From assembly GCA_014155875.1 (NCBI GenBank), contig JACEFZ010027761.1:546001-610000 (forward strand): 64,000 nucleotides of DNA. The letters are read 5' to 3'. Under the pieces are notes generated by a model. It searched no databases. It saw only the letters and a program-made list of their open reading frames with translations, and had not been told where the DNA came from. Both the position numbers and the translations under genes were made by a program. Every line of letters begins with the position of its first letter. Position 1 is the first letter of the stretch. This stretch comes from Cepaea nemoralis. Taxonomy: Eukaryota > Mollusca > Gastropoda > Stylommatophora > Helicidae. Positions 33,838 through 46,529 of this stretch are shown piece by piece.

Positions 33838-33866
<29 letters not shown>
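33463..33866 (+). mobile_element. RNH-LINE 3' end with expanded (GAA)n tail
   Basis: Matches the C-terminal region of the LINEs at 9.7 and 15.5 kb ('gattacgcaaccacatgt', 'attcaagattggcgaatcag') and ends 'gacaacattgcagttattga'. The shared 3' tail, GAAGAA in the other copies, is here 33759-33866 (gaa)n. Confidence 0.85.
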
Positions 33867-33868
<2 letters not shown>

Positions 33869-34127
33869 CACGTGTGATCATGTTTTAAAAAAGGTTACCG
33901 ATTGTAATTCTGGTTTTCGCTGATCCTCTCATTGACAATACTGGTCAACAGGCGCCAGGACGTGATAACAATGAAAGTAAATTAAAACCGCCAAGATAGT
34001 TTTTCTTTCCAACTGATGTTAACATTTAAGTAAAAAGAGGAAACTGATTATCCAAACCTATTGTTAGCATTTAATTCCAAACCTATTGTTAACATTTAAG
34101 TAAAATGAGGAAACTGATTGTCCAAAC

Positions 34128-34260
34128 CTGTTGGTCAAATGGGAAAGATCGAAGCTTGACTGCGCATGGGCTGCGCAAATGCAACGTCGGTATCCAGCTC
34201 ACGTGACCGGAAGCATACACTGCCGCCATTGTGTCCATCAGATGGACGTCTTCATCTATG
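34128..34260 (-). CDS. nAChR subunit exon: loop E and first half of the Cys-loop
   Basis: The exon is 133 bp, too short for a simple ORF scan to report. Acceptor is aattttgcag and donor is gtttgg, which is GT but weak. One base completes the Ser codon begun in the previous exon; 44 codons follow and end in phase 0. It encodes 'VYASGHVSWIPTLHLRSPC', typical of the beta5-beta6/loop E region ('V.SSG.V.W.PP...RS.C'), then 'AVKLRSFPFDQQ', the FPFD signature in the Cys-loop. Its Cys and the Cys of the next exon are separated by exactly 13 residues, the canonical Cys-loop spacing. Confidence 0.93.
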
Positions 34261-34329
34261 CTGCAAAATTAGAACAGAAATACTCGTATTAATATGTATA
34301 ACTGTAATCTAAGCACGTCGAGTGTCAGA

Positions 34330-34683
34330 TCTTAGATATGACTAGGCTACTATATGACAGCAGACGGTAATACCTGCTTTATGTTAGCCCTGAACGTTCG
34401 GCGGCGCTCACCAAACCCGACACCACACATTTGCCAACGGATCTGGGTGGAGTCGAGTAATTGGGAGAGTACGAGCCTTATCCTAGTGTGAAGATATGCA
34501 AACTAATGACTAAATGTCATGGCAGAGCAGACCAGGCCCTATGCCTTTGTCAGCAACTGGTCTAGGATGGAAGCTCCGACAGGCGGACAGTTAGAGCATT
34601 ACTTTGCCAATACGGCAGCTTCTGCAACTTGTTTTGTTCCTGACGTATTAGTGTTACCTTTGCTCTGGAGTAAACTAGACAGG

Positions 34684-34778
<95 letters not shown>

Positions 34779-34850
34779 TGCACGGGCAACACATGGTCTC
34801 TAAATTCAGCCCAGGCTTTGTGCCATGAAGAGGTATAACTCCATTTTACA
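34330..34850 (-). mobile_element. Element E, copy 2
   Basis: Reverse copy of 7950-8480. The internal CT microsatellite is at the same place, here (ga)n on the plus strand, 34686-34775. Confidence 0.85.
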
Positions 34851-34984
34851 AAATATCGTCTATCCAAACGGCTGTGATGTGTTTGCTTGTATGCCATTTG
34901 ACTATAACGAGCATTTCCGTAGCAAAGTGGATAACCCACCTACTTGAAGGTATTGGTTTGTTTTCGGAACGTTCCTCAACAACA

Positions 34985-35790
34985 GTGTTTTGAGTTGAGT
35001 CAAGAATCTACATCACAGCACTCAGATCATCTCCATGCGTACTCCATCCTCACATTCAAGAGCCAGCGAAGAGCTCCAGTAATAATGATGCAAGCTGCAG
35101 TCTGATTATATGTCCGTCTGGCCTTTCCTCGGAGTGCCGTGAGTTCACAGATCTTCTGGTCACCCCTTGAGGAACCATTTTGTCCAGGTCATGATGTTTT
35201 ATCTGTTCTCCACACTATACACAAGATCCAAACATGCCCTGACTACATCTGGCTTATAATGCACCAATACCCCACCCAACGCTGCAGACCTAGCCAATCT
35301 GTTCACTGGCTTGCTTTTCTCCACACCAACACGTCCTAAAAACAAATATACAACAGATACTCCCTATCTGTGATTTTTATAATTGACGTATGGCTGCCTA
35401 CACTCTTCTCAGAATGCTCAGTGGGTCGGTTACAGCCAAGACTTTGTCCACTAGCCAGCGGAATGCCGCAGTTACCACCCCCACCTTCATACTAGATGCG
35501 GTAGTATTATATGCCAGGCTCTCATTCACTAAACACCGCCCATTAACTTCTGCAAGTAACCAACAGGCACGTTTTGTGCCTCTTAGCACAGAGCCATCCG
35601 GGCAGACAATTCCGTCACTTGGGTGCGACTTGTCCTGAACCAATTGTTGCACCTCCCATTCAGCTTGCCCTTGCAACTCCGGTCCAAATTAATTATGATT
35701 CCGTACAGGTCCGACATTTCCTCGGACATTCTGACCAGTCCTCTCCCAATGTTCTGAAGCATACACTCTTCTCTGATTGTACATATTGAC
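34985..35790 (-). pseudogene. RNH-LINE fragment with RNase H domain
   Basis: The minus frame 35676-35398 has 'DGIVCPDGSVLRGTKRACWL' (first RNase H Asp motif) and 'LAYNTTASSMKVGVVTAAFR' (Glu helix). The 3' part is degraded and ends near 34985 in a (tcaac)-type tail. Confidence 0.75.
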
Positions 35791-35814
35791 CGCGCGTAAA
35801 CAGCTCACCGGGAG

Positions 35815-35915
35815 TCATCATGGTCAAATGGCTAACATGCTTGCCTGCTGGTCAGTGCTTAATTTTTTTCGAATTCCCAGCGGGGTTTTAAAATTACCTG
35901 GGCTCAGAGGTCCAA
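35815..35915 (+). mobile_element. tRNA-like SINE head
   Basis: 'atggtcaaatggctaacatg' A-box region and 'ttcgaattcccagcgggg' B-box region. Confidence 0.5.
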
Positions 35916-36184
35916 CTTATTTAACGAACGTCAAACGTATAGGTCAATGCATTTCAATATTGATAAGTCGTTCACATTATAGTCCGTTTACATTTGTTTT
36001 CCCCCATGTAAAAATCCATATCTCAGTAACCCACTGAGGGAAAATGATGTGAATTAGCATATAACCTTATCATTATGTCCATCTAGTATGAGAAGTTGAG
36101 AGGTAGTGATGGGCACTCACAGAAGTACCTTAAATAATTAACTGTCGGACGACACACCCAGCAATAGAAACACTGACAGTTAAA
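35916..36184. other. Unassigned intronic stretch
   Basis: Nothing recognised. Confidence 0.4.
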
Positions 36185-37190
36185 GGGATACCGGGATTAT
36201 AGGCACACCTGGATTCTAGGCACACTGGGAGTTTAGGCACACTGGGATTTTAGGCACACTGGGATTCTAAGCACACTAGGAATCTATACACATCAGGATT
36301 CTAAGCACACTAGGAATCTATACACATCAGGATTCTAAGCACACCGGGATTCTATACACATCAGGATTCTATACACATCAGGAATCTATACACATCAGGA
36401 TTCTAAGCACACCGGGATTCTATACACATCAGGATTCTATACACATCAGGAATCTATACACATCAGGATTCTAAGCACACCGGGATTCTATACACATCAG
36501 GATTCTAAGCACATCAGGATTCTAAGCACACCAGGATTCTATACACATCAGGATTCTAAGGACACCGGGAATATATACACATCAGGATTCTAAGCACACC
36601 GGGATTCTATACACATCAGGATTCTAAGCACACTAGGAATCTATACACATCAGGATTCTAAGCACACTAGGAATCTATACACATCAGGTTTCTAAGCACA
36701 GTAGGAATCTATACACATCAGGATTCTAAGCACACCGGGATTCTATACACATCAGGATTCTATACACATCAGGAATGTATACACATCAGGATTCTAAGCA
36801 TACCGGGATTCTATACACATCAGGATTCTAAGCACATCAGGATTCTAAGCACACCAGGATTCTATACACATCAGGATTCTAAGCACATCGGGATTCTATA
36901 CACATCAGGATTCTAAGCACACTAGGAATCTATACACATCAGGATTCTAAGCACACTAGGAATTTATACACATCAGGATTCTAAGCACACCGGGATTCTA
37001 TACACATCAGGATTCTATACACATCAGGATTCTAAGCATATCAGGATTCTAAGCACATCAGGATTCTAAACACACCGGGATTCTAAGCACACCAGGATTC
37101 TATACACATCAGGATTCTAAGCACACCGGGATTCTATGCACGTGGGAATTCTAGGCACACTGAGATTCTAGGCACACAGGGATTCTTGAC
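36185..37190. repeat. 17-bp tandem array, about 58 units
   Basis: Two main unit types, attctaagcacaccggg and attctatacacatcagg, in mixed order with an aatctata variant. Outer units ('aggcacactgggattnt') are more diverged. Confidence 0.95.
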
Positions 37191-37289
37191 GCATGAGAAT
37201 GAAGTCTACACGAGGGAGAAAGCTTTTCCCCTTTTATTTTAACATTGTTTTCCTTTCATTTAACGTTTTATAATAAGGATAGATCTCAT

Positions 37290-37475
37290 CTCATCTTGTT
37301 CCTCGCGGTGTCGAGGTGAAGTATAAACCGCGGGAGATTGCCCGTATATGGGCTTCATGTATCGAAATTCTCATTGACTCTGTTATTTCCTCTGGCCACC
37401 GTCTACATGGTCGGCCACTTCTTCCGGTTGCATTTGGACTGCACATTATTGATTGTTGTGGTATATAAATATACA
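37290..37475 (-). pseudogene. LINE RT C-terminal fragment
   Basis: 'GRSGRPCRRWPEEITESMRI' and 'SIHEAHIRAISRGLYFTSTP', then a stop. Confidence 0.75.
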
Positions 37476-37800
37476 TATGCAATACTTTGTACTTTATTAT
37501 GCATTCTATAATAAACAGGCGGCCACGATAGATTACTAACTTCAGTACAATGCTTCGCACTTTATTATTCAACCTATATAGCACAGACCATCATGGATTG
37601 AAGGATAATTTCAATGCAATAATTTGCACTTTTCGATAAATGATTAATACTATACGATACAGACCATCATAAACTAAACGATAACTTCAATACAATACTT
37701 TATTATTCATCCTATTTAACACAGACCATAAGAGGAGGCCGACCATATAAACGATGGACAGAGAGAATAATAGATCCATTAGAATCTTAATATATACTCA
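37440..37800. repeat. Degenerate ~85-bp tandem repeat and a LINE fragment
   Basis: 'gcactttattattcaac' and 'cagaccatcatggattgaag' recur three to four times. The same unit occurs inverted at 48560-48765. At 37728-37800 a plus-strand 'RRPTI..MDRENNRSI' RT C-terminus relic interrupts it. Confidence 0.7.
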
Positions 37801-37907
37801 TAAATAACAGATCTTCATTATTATTTTGTTTTGAGATGTTGAGCTTAATAAATACAATTTCATTGTATTTTATTTGAAATACAATATAACACACACGTAC
37901 TTCTTCT

Positions 37908-38130
37908 AAACCGCGCTGTGGCTTAGGTGAAAAAAAAAAAGATGCACAGTTTCATAATTTTTCTGCATACCAAGTGGAGGGTTCAAAATCAGCTGTCAGG
38001 GATTTGGGAGCAGACTACTTTGCGCTGATTTCGGGAGTAAGAGGAATCGGCCTTTACGAAAACAATGACAAATTACTGAACTAACATTACCTAGTAAATC
38101 ACAATGGGCCTGTCAGGGACCAGTATTGTG
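37908..38130 (+). mobile_element. SINE-D, diverged copy
   Basis: 'gggagcagactactttgcgc' and 'gaaaacaatgacaaattact' resemble SINE-D body; the 3' end is lost. Confidence 0.55.
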
Positions 38131-38294
38131 ACTAAAGCTCAGACTCTTAGTGCAGATCACCTTACGCGAGAAGCACGCTGTCGACCGCGTACAGAAGAGA
38201 AAGGTATATTCTAGATAGGCACACTCGGAACTGATACCGTGCAGAGGTTAAATCGGCTCAGGCTCGTTGCGGGCAATGGCACCATTTATCAATC

Positions 38295-39210
38295 AATGAA
38301 TCATGTGCTATGCCGGAAAACGTGGGCGGTCATGACTCGACATTTCACTCGATTACCAGAGTCGTGGATCAGCTCAGTGTTCCTGTCTCGTCCATGCCAT
38401 GTGGCCAAGCCATCCAGGTATTTTCTTCTCGGTCTTCCCCTTGGTCTGTTCCCTTCGATCTTGCCAGTTGTCACCAAGTTCTCCAAATCATTTCTTCTCA
38501 TAACATGTCCAAAAATTTTGACTGTCTACGTCTAATTTCTCTAATCAATTTACGATTTTCATTTGTCTCCTGTAGTACATGGTCATTGGTTTTTCTGTCT
38601 GTCCATGGTATTCTTTGCATTTTCCCCAGAAACCACATTTCAGCAGCCATCAGATGTTGTTCAGCTTGATTGCTCATTGTCCAAGTTTCACATCCATATA
38701 AAAGAACAGGCTCAATGTAGCACCTCAACACTCTTTTTCTCGTTTCAATTGACATCTTTTTATTGGTCAGAATGTTTTTCATCTTGCTAAAGGCTACTTT
38801 CACCATGGCGATTCTTGTTCTAATCTCTTCAAGGCATCTCCCATCAGATGTTATGACTGTTCCGAGATAACTGTACCGATTCACATGTTGAAGAGTATTC
38901 CCATTTACCTGTGTATTACATTGTGGTATTTCGTTCTTCCTAGTGACGACCATAACCTGTGTCTTTTTACAATTTAATTCTAACACCAGTTATTCACTGT
39001 GTGCAACAACCGCATCTACTAATTGTTGCAGATCCTGCTCATTGTCAGCAATCAATACTGTATCATCTGCATATCTAATGTTATTGATGTTTCGTCCTCC
39101 AATGCTGATTCCATTTATATCTTCTACATTTCTGAAAATATATTTACTGTATAGGGAAAAAAAGATCTGGAGAGATTACACATCACCTGCCTAACACCTT
39201 TCTTAATAGG
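38295..39210 (-). pseudogene. LINE-F1, RT C-terminal half
   Basis: Minus frame 38986-38498 has 'LELNCKKTQVMVVTRKNEIP', 'YSYLGTVITSDGRCLEEIRT' and 'RCYIEPVLLYGCETWTMSNQ'; 38501-38301 continues in another frame with 'LENLVTTGKIEGNRPRGRPR'. One frameshift divides them and the 5' end is truncated. Confidence 0.92.
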
Positions 39211-39819
39211 CACCATTTATACTGCCGCCAATTATAGATATGTCAGTTATCAGGTGTTTTATATTGCGAGTTTTTTAGTCAAGAGTGATCGTGTTACTAT
39301 GTGACTATATGAAAAATAGACATCATAATAGATGATGTAAAACTGCGTGTCGTTATGTTGAGTTTCTAGTTAAGATGTCACTCTGTGGTTGTTACGTATA
39401 CAGGGGAGGATGAGAGAGTAAAATATAATATTCAGTCAACCACTCATACCAATGTCAAAGTGTTACTTCTGACATCTCAAAGTGTTGTTCACGACATGTG
39501 CTAATTCTATACCAGTACTAAACCAGTAACTCAATCAATAGTTAACAGGTTGCTGTACCACGACAACAACATAATTCTCTTGCCATAACAATCATCTACA
39601 TCTCTGGCTCCATGACAAGCTACTAAATGCAGGGATACATAGCTATCTCAGCAAAGGACATGCAGCTAACTTAACTTCCTTTAAAAGTAAATCTTCTTTG
39701 TGTTTTGATGGTAACCAAATTATTAATAATAAACGTATAACGTGTGTATGTGACTTAACGCCATTTTAAACGCTCGTTTCCCCTATCTTCAGAACCTGAC
39801 AACACCAGTGGGTGATAGA
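39211..39819. other. Unassigned intronic stretch
   Basis: Nothing recognised. Confidence 0.4.
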
Positions 39820-39954
39820 CCTTGTTCAGGATGACACTAATTTAGGCTGCCTAGTTCGCTCTGCCATCTGTCTATCTGTCTTGTTATCTAAACGTTTGTT
39901 CACCTTGTGTCTGATCCTTTACTTGTCCCACACCCCTGACATTTTCCACGCTTG

Positions 39955-40075
39955 TAAAGACACAAGTAGAGAACAAGAACACGGTGCTGATCCACTATTC
40001 TGGTTGTCGCGTGAGATGGCGTAGTCATGATCAACGACGCTTATCCTCACGGCTCATGATGATGATGATGCTGAA
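39955..40075 (+). mobile_element. LINE-F1 3' end inside block A
   Basis: 'aacacggtgctgatccacta' and '(atg)n' tail at 40056-40071, plus orientation. It sits next to 'aacgccatcgccttct', the site hit in block B by a minus LINE. Confidence 0.8.
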
Positions 40076-40987
40076 CGCCATCGCCTTCTACCCATCTCTC
40101 AACGAAAAACCCAGTATGTTTCATTTAAAACATTTCTATAGATTGCCAGTGATCAAATAATCACTATAGTAATTTACTTTTTCTAACATCATTATCTGCC
40201 ATTTCTGTTGTGGAATTTCAGTGGCAATTATGATCCCAGGGCGCTATTTGTCTGCCCATTCAACACAGCGTATATTTATTATCTGCCAAGATCCTCATGT
40301 ACTCTAGTATTCATCCGCGACTATTATCCCACCGTACGTCCGCAAGCCCACTATTCACACTTCTTAGACGCTGGCTGTAAATGCAGTCAACTCGCTTACG
40401 ATGAATTTACTGTAAGCTTCTTAAGAGAAATGGAATTTCACTTGAAAGTTGAGACTTTTATCAGAGCATTGATTCAGCCAATAAAGGCTACTGGATGGAG
40501 TGTACTTAGGAACCGCGTATAAATTTATATAAAGATAGAATAAAGGGGTAAAACTATATAAGAGAGCCGAATTATTTTCTTTTACTTTGTTTTAATTTCT
40601 TTTTTATTATATTTACTTTCTATTTTAATGTCTGCTTTTCCCCCTTCCTTCTTCCCTCCCTTCTACTACTCCTATTACTCCATGTTATTCACAAAAAGCG
40701 CCACCCCCTAATTTCATTCTGACCCCTCAGTCCATTTCTATAGCTTTTAATAATACTTTAAGTATTACTTTATTGTCCTTCAAATCTTTCATAGTCTGAT
40801 CTCTGATTCTTTCCCATATTATATCTCTATTCTATAATTGTACTCCCTGTCTTTTCTCACTCGTTCTTGTCTTTATCTCTACTCCATATTTCTTATCTTT
40901 GTCTCTTTCCTATAATTATCGTCAGCTTATTCCATCATTCTGATTTGTGTCTCTCACGGTTTCATTTCTGTTTCTGTCCCATAGTGT

Positions 40988-41134
<147 letters not shown>

Positions 41135-41444
41135 CTCATTTCCGATCTCTGTCTCTTTCGAGTTGTTCTCATTTCTATCTCTATGCCATTGTTATAATTT
41201 CTATATCTATCTCTCAACACTTATCTCTGTCTCATTTGAGCAGTTCTAATTTCTCTCTATATCATAGTTTCAATCTTTATATCAATAGTTCAGTTCTGAT
41301 TTCTATCTCTTTTTAGCAATTCTCATTTAACTCTTTATCTCTTAATTTTAATCTCTATATCAATTTCTCAATTCTTATGTTTATCTCTTTCGAGCAGTTC
41401 TCATTTCTATCTTTGTCCCATAGTGTTAATTTCTATACCAATCC

Positions 41445-41905
41445 TGCAAAGAAAGCTGAAAGTCTACAAAGCAGTCGTATTAACCACACTGCTATATGAT
41501 TGTGAAACCTAGACTGTCTACCAGCGACACGATAGGAAATTAAACCACTTCCACACAGTCTGCCTTAGGAAGCTATTGAAGATTAAATTTCAGGACAAGA
41601 TCCCAGACATTGAAGTCTTGGAAAGAGCGTCCATACCCAGTATCCACACACTACTAATGAAGAATCAGATTCGCTAGGCTGGTCACTTGACTCGAATGCC
41701 AGATCACAGGCTCCCTAAACGAATATTTTTTTTTAACGATGAGATGCGCTATGGTAAACACCCCCAAGGCGGCCAGAGGAAACTCTTTAAAGACACTGGC
41801 GATCTCACTAACAGCTTTTGGAATTCGTCACGACATTTGGGAGACTGCTGCCAAAGACCGAAATTCGTGGCGTACATCATTACGCAAGGACGTAGTCACT
41901 TGTGA
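41445..41905 (+). pseudogene. LINE RT C-terminal fragment, another family
   Basis: 'LKVYKAVVLTTLLYDCET', 'RKLNHFHTVCLRKLLKIKFQ', 'PSIHTLLMKNQIR' and 'MPDHRLPKRIFF' are typical of a non-LTR RT C-terminus. In-frame stops are present. Confidence 0.88.
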
Positions 41906-41914
41906 AGCAAACAG

Positions 41915-42122
41915 AACTGTTTTATCCCATATGGCTCGGTCTCATTCCGCAGTGCGGGCTGCCAAAAGCGTCGCACAAATTACGAACTCCGTAGCTCCAG
42001 TAACGATCCCAGGAGTCTATGGAAAAAAATGCACTCGTGAACCGTAGGACGCCACCCGGAATCGAACCCTCAACCTTCGGAGCCCGAGTCTGATGGCTTG
42101 ACCACTTCACCACGGAGACTCC
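41915..42122 (-). mobile_element. SINE-C copy
   Basis: 'ttttatcccatatggctcgg', 'tacgaactccgtagctccag', B box (reverse of 'ggaatcgaaccctcaacc'). Confidence 0.88.
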
Positions 42123-42344
42123 CTTTTCTTTACTTCTACCTCTATCCCATTGTTATCATCTCTATCTTCTAAATTGACAACATGACTACGTCTATGTATG
42201 ATATAATTTGTTCACGATGACAGTAATTTAGGCTGTCTTGCTTGCTCTGTCTTTTGTCTATCTGTCTTTTTTGTATGTCTGTCCGTAATTCTGTCTGTCT
42301 AACACCCCTCACATTTTCCATGCTTTTAACGCCACTGTCTTTTC

Positions 42345-43270
42345 ATCATCATCATGTGCCATGCCGGTAAGCGTGGGCGGTCATGTTTCGCCATCTCACT
42401 CGATCACCAGAGTCGTGGATCAGCTCAGTGTTCTTGTCTCGACCATACAACTTGGCTAAGTCATCCAGGTATTTACTTCTCTGTCCTTCCCCTTGTTCTC
42501 TTCTCCTCCATCTTGCCAGTTGTCACCAAGTTTTCCAAGTAATTTCTTCTCATAACGTGACCAAACAATTGTGACTGTCTACGTCTAATTTATCTAATCA
42601 GTTTACGGTTTTCATTGGTTTCTTGTAGGACTTAGTCATTGGTTTTTCTGCCTGTCCATGGTATTCTTTGCATTTTCCTCAGAAACCACATCTCCACAGC
42701 CATCAGATATTTTTCAGCTTGTCTGCTCATTGTCCACGCTTCACATCCATACAAAAGCATGGATTCCATGTAGCACCTCAACACTCTTTTTCTCGTTGCA
42801 GATGATACCTTTTTATTGGTCAGTATATTTTTCATCTTGCAAAAAGCGGCCTTCGCCATGGACGATTCTTCATCTAATCTCTTCAAGGTATCTCTCATCA
42901 GATGTTGTGAGATGTTATGACTGTTCCGAGATAATTGTGCCGATTCCTTGTTTAAGAATGTCCAATTTACTTGTATATTACATTGTGGTATTTCCTTCTT
43001 TTTAGTGACGACCATAATCTGTGTCTTCTTACAATTTAATTCTAACCGAAGTTGTTCACTGTGTGCAACAACCGCATCTACTAAATGTTGCAGATCCTGC
43101 TCATTGTCTGAAATCAATACTGTATACTCCACATATCTAATGTTGTTGATGCTATGTCCCCAAATGATGATTCATTTCATATCGTCAACATTTCTGAAAA
43201 TACTATCACTGTACAGGGACAACAGATCTGGAGACATATCCCTGTCTCACACCTCTCTTAATAGGCTGAT
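42345..43270 (-). pseudogene. LINE-F1, RT C-terminal half
   Basis: Minus frame 43132-42632 has 'LRLELNCKKTQIMVVTKKKE', 'RCYMESMLLYGCEAWTMSRQ' and 'MQRIPWTGRKTND'. (atc)n tail at left. Flanked by 'actgtctttt' at about 42332 and 43325, a probable target duplication. Confidence 0.92.
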
Positions 43271-44057
43271 ATTGACCTACTTCTTTATCAATCTTTAAGG
43301 CAGCTTATTTTTTCAATATATCACTGTCTTTTACCTTTCTCTGAAAGAAACACTCACTATTTTTCATCTTCAGTATGTCTATAGATAGCCTGTATGAAAT
43401 AATCACTATAGTAATTTCCTTATTCTAACGACAACATCATTTTCTGCCATTCCTGTTGTGGAATTTCAGTGGCAATTATTATCCCTGCGCAGCTATTTGT
43501 CTGCCCATTCAACACTACGTGTACTTATCCGACAAGATCCTCACGTACTCTAGTATTCATCCGCGGCTATTCTCCTGCCAGACGTCTGCATTCATTTCCC
43601 ACTATTTTCACGTCTCGATGCTGGTTGTAAATGCAGTCAACTCGCTTGAGACGAGTTTACTGTAAGCTTCTTATGCGAAACAGAACTTCAATTGAAGCTG
43701 AGACTTGTTTCAGGGCATTGATTCATGCTTAGGAACCGTGTATAGATTTCTGTAAATGGAGAATCAAGGAGCAACAAGACTCAGAATATTCTTTTTCTTC
43801 TTTTACTTTCAGCTGTCATGTCTAAGACTATCTTCTTTTTCTTCTTCTGTTAGCCCTCTTTTTTCCCTCCTCTGTATTCATTTAAAGCCCCCCCACCCCC
43901 CACCCTAACACACACACATCATGTAAGACACAGTCCCAAACCATTTCTGTCGCTTCTAATTCTTTTCACATCTGTCACATTGGTCTCATCTCTGATTTCT
44001 TCCTATCTCTCTCTAACCATCAATTCTAATCTTTATCTCTTTCCTACCCAGCAGCGG

Positions 44058-44195
44058 ATCGCTTCACACTGGTTAATTACGGAGGTATGTGAGCCGGTCG
44101 TTCAGAAAGCAATGGCAAACTACTGAACGTAATACTTGCCAAGACATTAACAGCAGCTGAAAAATGCTGGTGTTGACTGCAAAGGATATGCAGAA
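44058..44195 (+). mobile_element. SINE-D, 3' half
   Basis: 'gccggtcgttcagaaagcaa', 'gtgttgactgcaaaggatat', short A tail. Confidence 0.85.
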
Positions 44196-44577
44196 AAAAA
44201 ATCTCTATTCTATATCTACATGTCTCTTTCCTATAGTTCTAGTCTCGCTTTCCCATATTCTCATCCCTGTCTTCTTCTCACGATCCATCTCTGTTGATTC
44301 CCACAGTTTTCATCACCATCCCATAACTCTTATTTCTATACGTTTCTCGTATTTCTCATTTGATCTCGATCTCATAGTTATCATCTCTATTTTTTTCCCC
44401 ATATTTGTCATCTCTTTTCCATAATTCCTATTTCTTTCTTATGCTTCGCATTACTGTCTTTCCTTCTAAAGTACTCATCACTTTCCCAGTTTTCATCCAT
44501 TTGTTATACTTTGTGTCATTGTCTCTTTTCTATAGTTCTGATCCTATGCTTTGTACCACAATCTGGAGTCTTCTATT

Positions 44578-44835
44578 GTGTAGATGGTGCTAGCTCCATG
44601 CTCTTTTATCGACCAATCGTCACTTGATGGGTACTATGGTCAGTATTACGCTGGCCGCCGTTGCCTCACAGTACATTTCCAGTGTACCCATGATAGCCTG
44701 AGTCCACCCGGGAGCCTAGGTCAGTTTGGAAAACAAAATACCATGTCTCTATGTAGTTTCGAATACACGATCACTGGCCCTCAAGGCAATCGTGCTATCC
44801 ACTGCCTTACCACGACTACAACATGCATAAGGGAT
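44578..44835 (-). mobile_element. SINE-F copy
   Basis: 'atggtgctagctccatgctc', 'gtattacgctggccgccg', head region near 44755-44810 ('tttcgaatacacgatcactg'). Confidence 0.75.
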
Positions 44836-44934
44836 TCCTGTTATTAATTATCGTATCTGCTACCATCGCCGTTACCACTGCTTCCACTGTGCCCAATGTT
44901 ACCACTGCTTCCACTATTACAACTGTCCCTACTG

Positions 44935-44936
44935 CG

Positions 44937-45000
<64 letters not shown>

Positions 45001-45392
45001 GCGTGGTTTCGAGGTATGGTGTCCGCCTCGAGTGCTGGAGGTCCCGGATTCAAGCCCCGGTGATGCCGGGATTTTTTTCTCGTGGACTTCTAGTAATAAA
45101 TTTCCCCTGGTCTCTGGGTGGTGAGATCGGACGCTCGTGTGTATTGTTGCGCACGTAAAAAATCCCTTGGCAGTTGGAAATCGAAAAAGAGTAGCCTAAC
45201 GGCGCTGCTCGGGCAAAATTTCGAGTTAAAAATCTACCCAAAGTATTTTCAGGATCCTCAGCGGTGCTACGGAGTTCGTGCACTGAGCTGAGTTTCTCCA
45301 GACTCAGGTTTGAGTTAGGAGGAGAACGGAGCACTTATGGGTTGCACCCGTGTGCCGTGATGTTGATCCATCGACTAAACTAAACTAAACTA
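44935..45392 (+). mobile_element. SINE-A, copy 2, with a 62-G tract at its 5' end
   Basis: 9-bp target duplication TCCCTACTG at 44926-44934 and 45393-45401. Starts 'cgc' then 62 G (44938-44999), 'gtggtttcgaggtatggtgt', B box 'ggattcaagccccgg', ends (ctaaa)n. The G tract lies inside the insertion. Confidence 0.92.
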
Positions 45393-45830
45393 TCCCTACT
45401 GTTATCACTGACTCCACTATTACCAATGTCTCCATGTTACCACTGTTACCACTGTACCTCAATGTTACCAATATTTCCACTGTTACCACTGTACCCCTAT
45501 GTTACCAATATTTCCACTGTTACCACTGTACCCCAATGTTACCAATATTTCCACTGTTACCACTGTACCTCAATGTTACCAATATTTCCACTGTTACCAC
45601 TGTACCCCTATGTTACCAATATTTCCACTGTTACCACTGTACCCCTATGTTACCAATATTTCCACTGTTACCACTGTACCCCAATGTTACCAATATTTCC
45701 ACTGTTACCACTGTACCTCAATGTTACCAATATTTCCACTGTTACCACTGTACCCCTATGTTACCAATGTTTCCACTGTTACCACTGTACCCCAATGTTA
45801 CCAATGTTTCCACTGTCCCTACTGCTTCCA
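45393..45830. repeat. 37-bp tandem array
   Basis: Unit built from 'tgttaccactgtacccc' and 'aatgttaccaatatttccac'; about 11 units. Period 37 leaves all three plus frames open for 120-160 codons. Confidence 0.95.
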
Positions 45831-45840
45831 CTGTCACTAC

Positions 45841-46135
45841 TTTTTATTTGGCGCTCGCTCGCTTTGAACTTAAGCGTAGTCCAGACACACCACTTCTTGT
45901 GATGCTGGACTGAATTTTGCATGAGGATTTATTTGCTTTACCTATTAACCTTGACCCTCGTTAACAGGCGAACCCACTCCGACTTCAGAGGTACTTGTAA
46001 TTTACGTCCCCAAGTCAAGGACGAGTGGTGAACATTTTAGTGCAACTGTCTGGTGTAGGGCTTGAACCACCTTACCCCGATCTCAGCACGCCGGATGTTT
46101 AAGAACAAGCGTTCTTATCCATTCGACCATGCTGT
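45841..46135 (-). mobile_element. SINE-B copy
   Basis: 'ggcgctcgctcgctttgaac', 'cccactccgacttcagaggt', 'tcttatccattcgaccatgc' head at right. Confidence 0.9.
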
Positions 46136-46529
46136 TATCACTAATACCACAGCTTACACGGTCCCTACTGTTACCATTGTGTCCATAATGCATGTCACAT
46201 TGAACTAATTTAATCATTACTCTGTTTTCTGTTTCGCTGATATGTATGTTAATATTTAATGTTTTCTACTCTTATTTTAATGTAATTTGTATTCCGTTTT
46301 TAACATTATCTCATCTTCTGCATATCTCGTAAATGAAAAGTCTGTTTTAATTTCTACATTCTCTTAGCTTCTGAATTATTTATTTCCATATTAGCGGGGC
46401 TTATTTGTTATTTATTATAATACCATTTCAGAATATTATGGTTTATTATTTTTCCTATGCTGTCTCATGTTGTTGTTGTTTCGTGTTTCTTTTCTCCTTC
46501 TCATCGTCTTAATTCTATTTTGTCTCTTA
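46136..46529. other. Unassigned AT-rich stretch
   Basis: Nothing recognised. Confidence 0.4.

Larger units (their letters stand above)
42205..44575. repeat. Duplicated block, copy B
   Basis: Paralogue of 39820-41440, with a LINE-F1 (42345-43270) and a SINE-D (44058-44195) inserted. Ends in a TCT-rich tract. Confidence 0.85.

Noticed and set aside
45426..45913. Three overlapping 120-160 codon frames
   Set aside because: 37-bp tandem repeat without stops; same peptide cycle in each frame.
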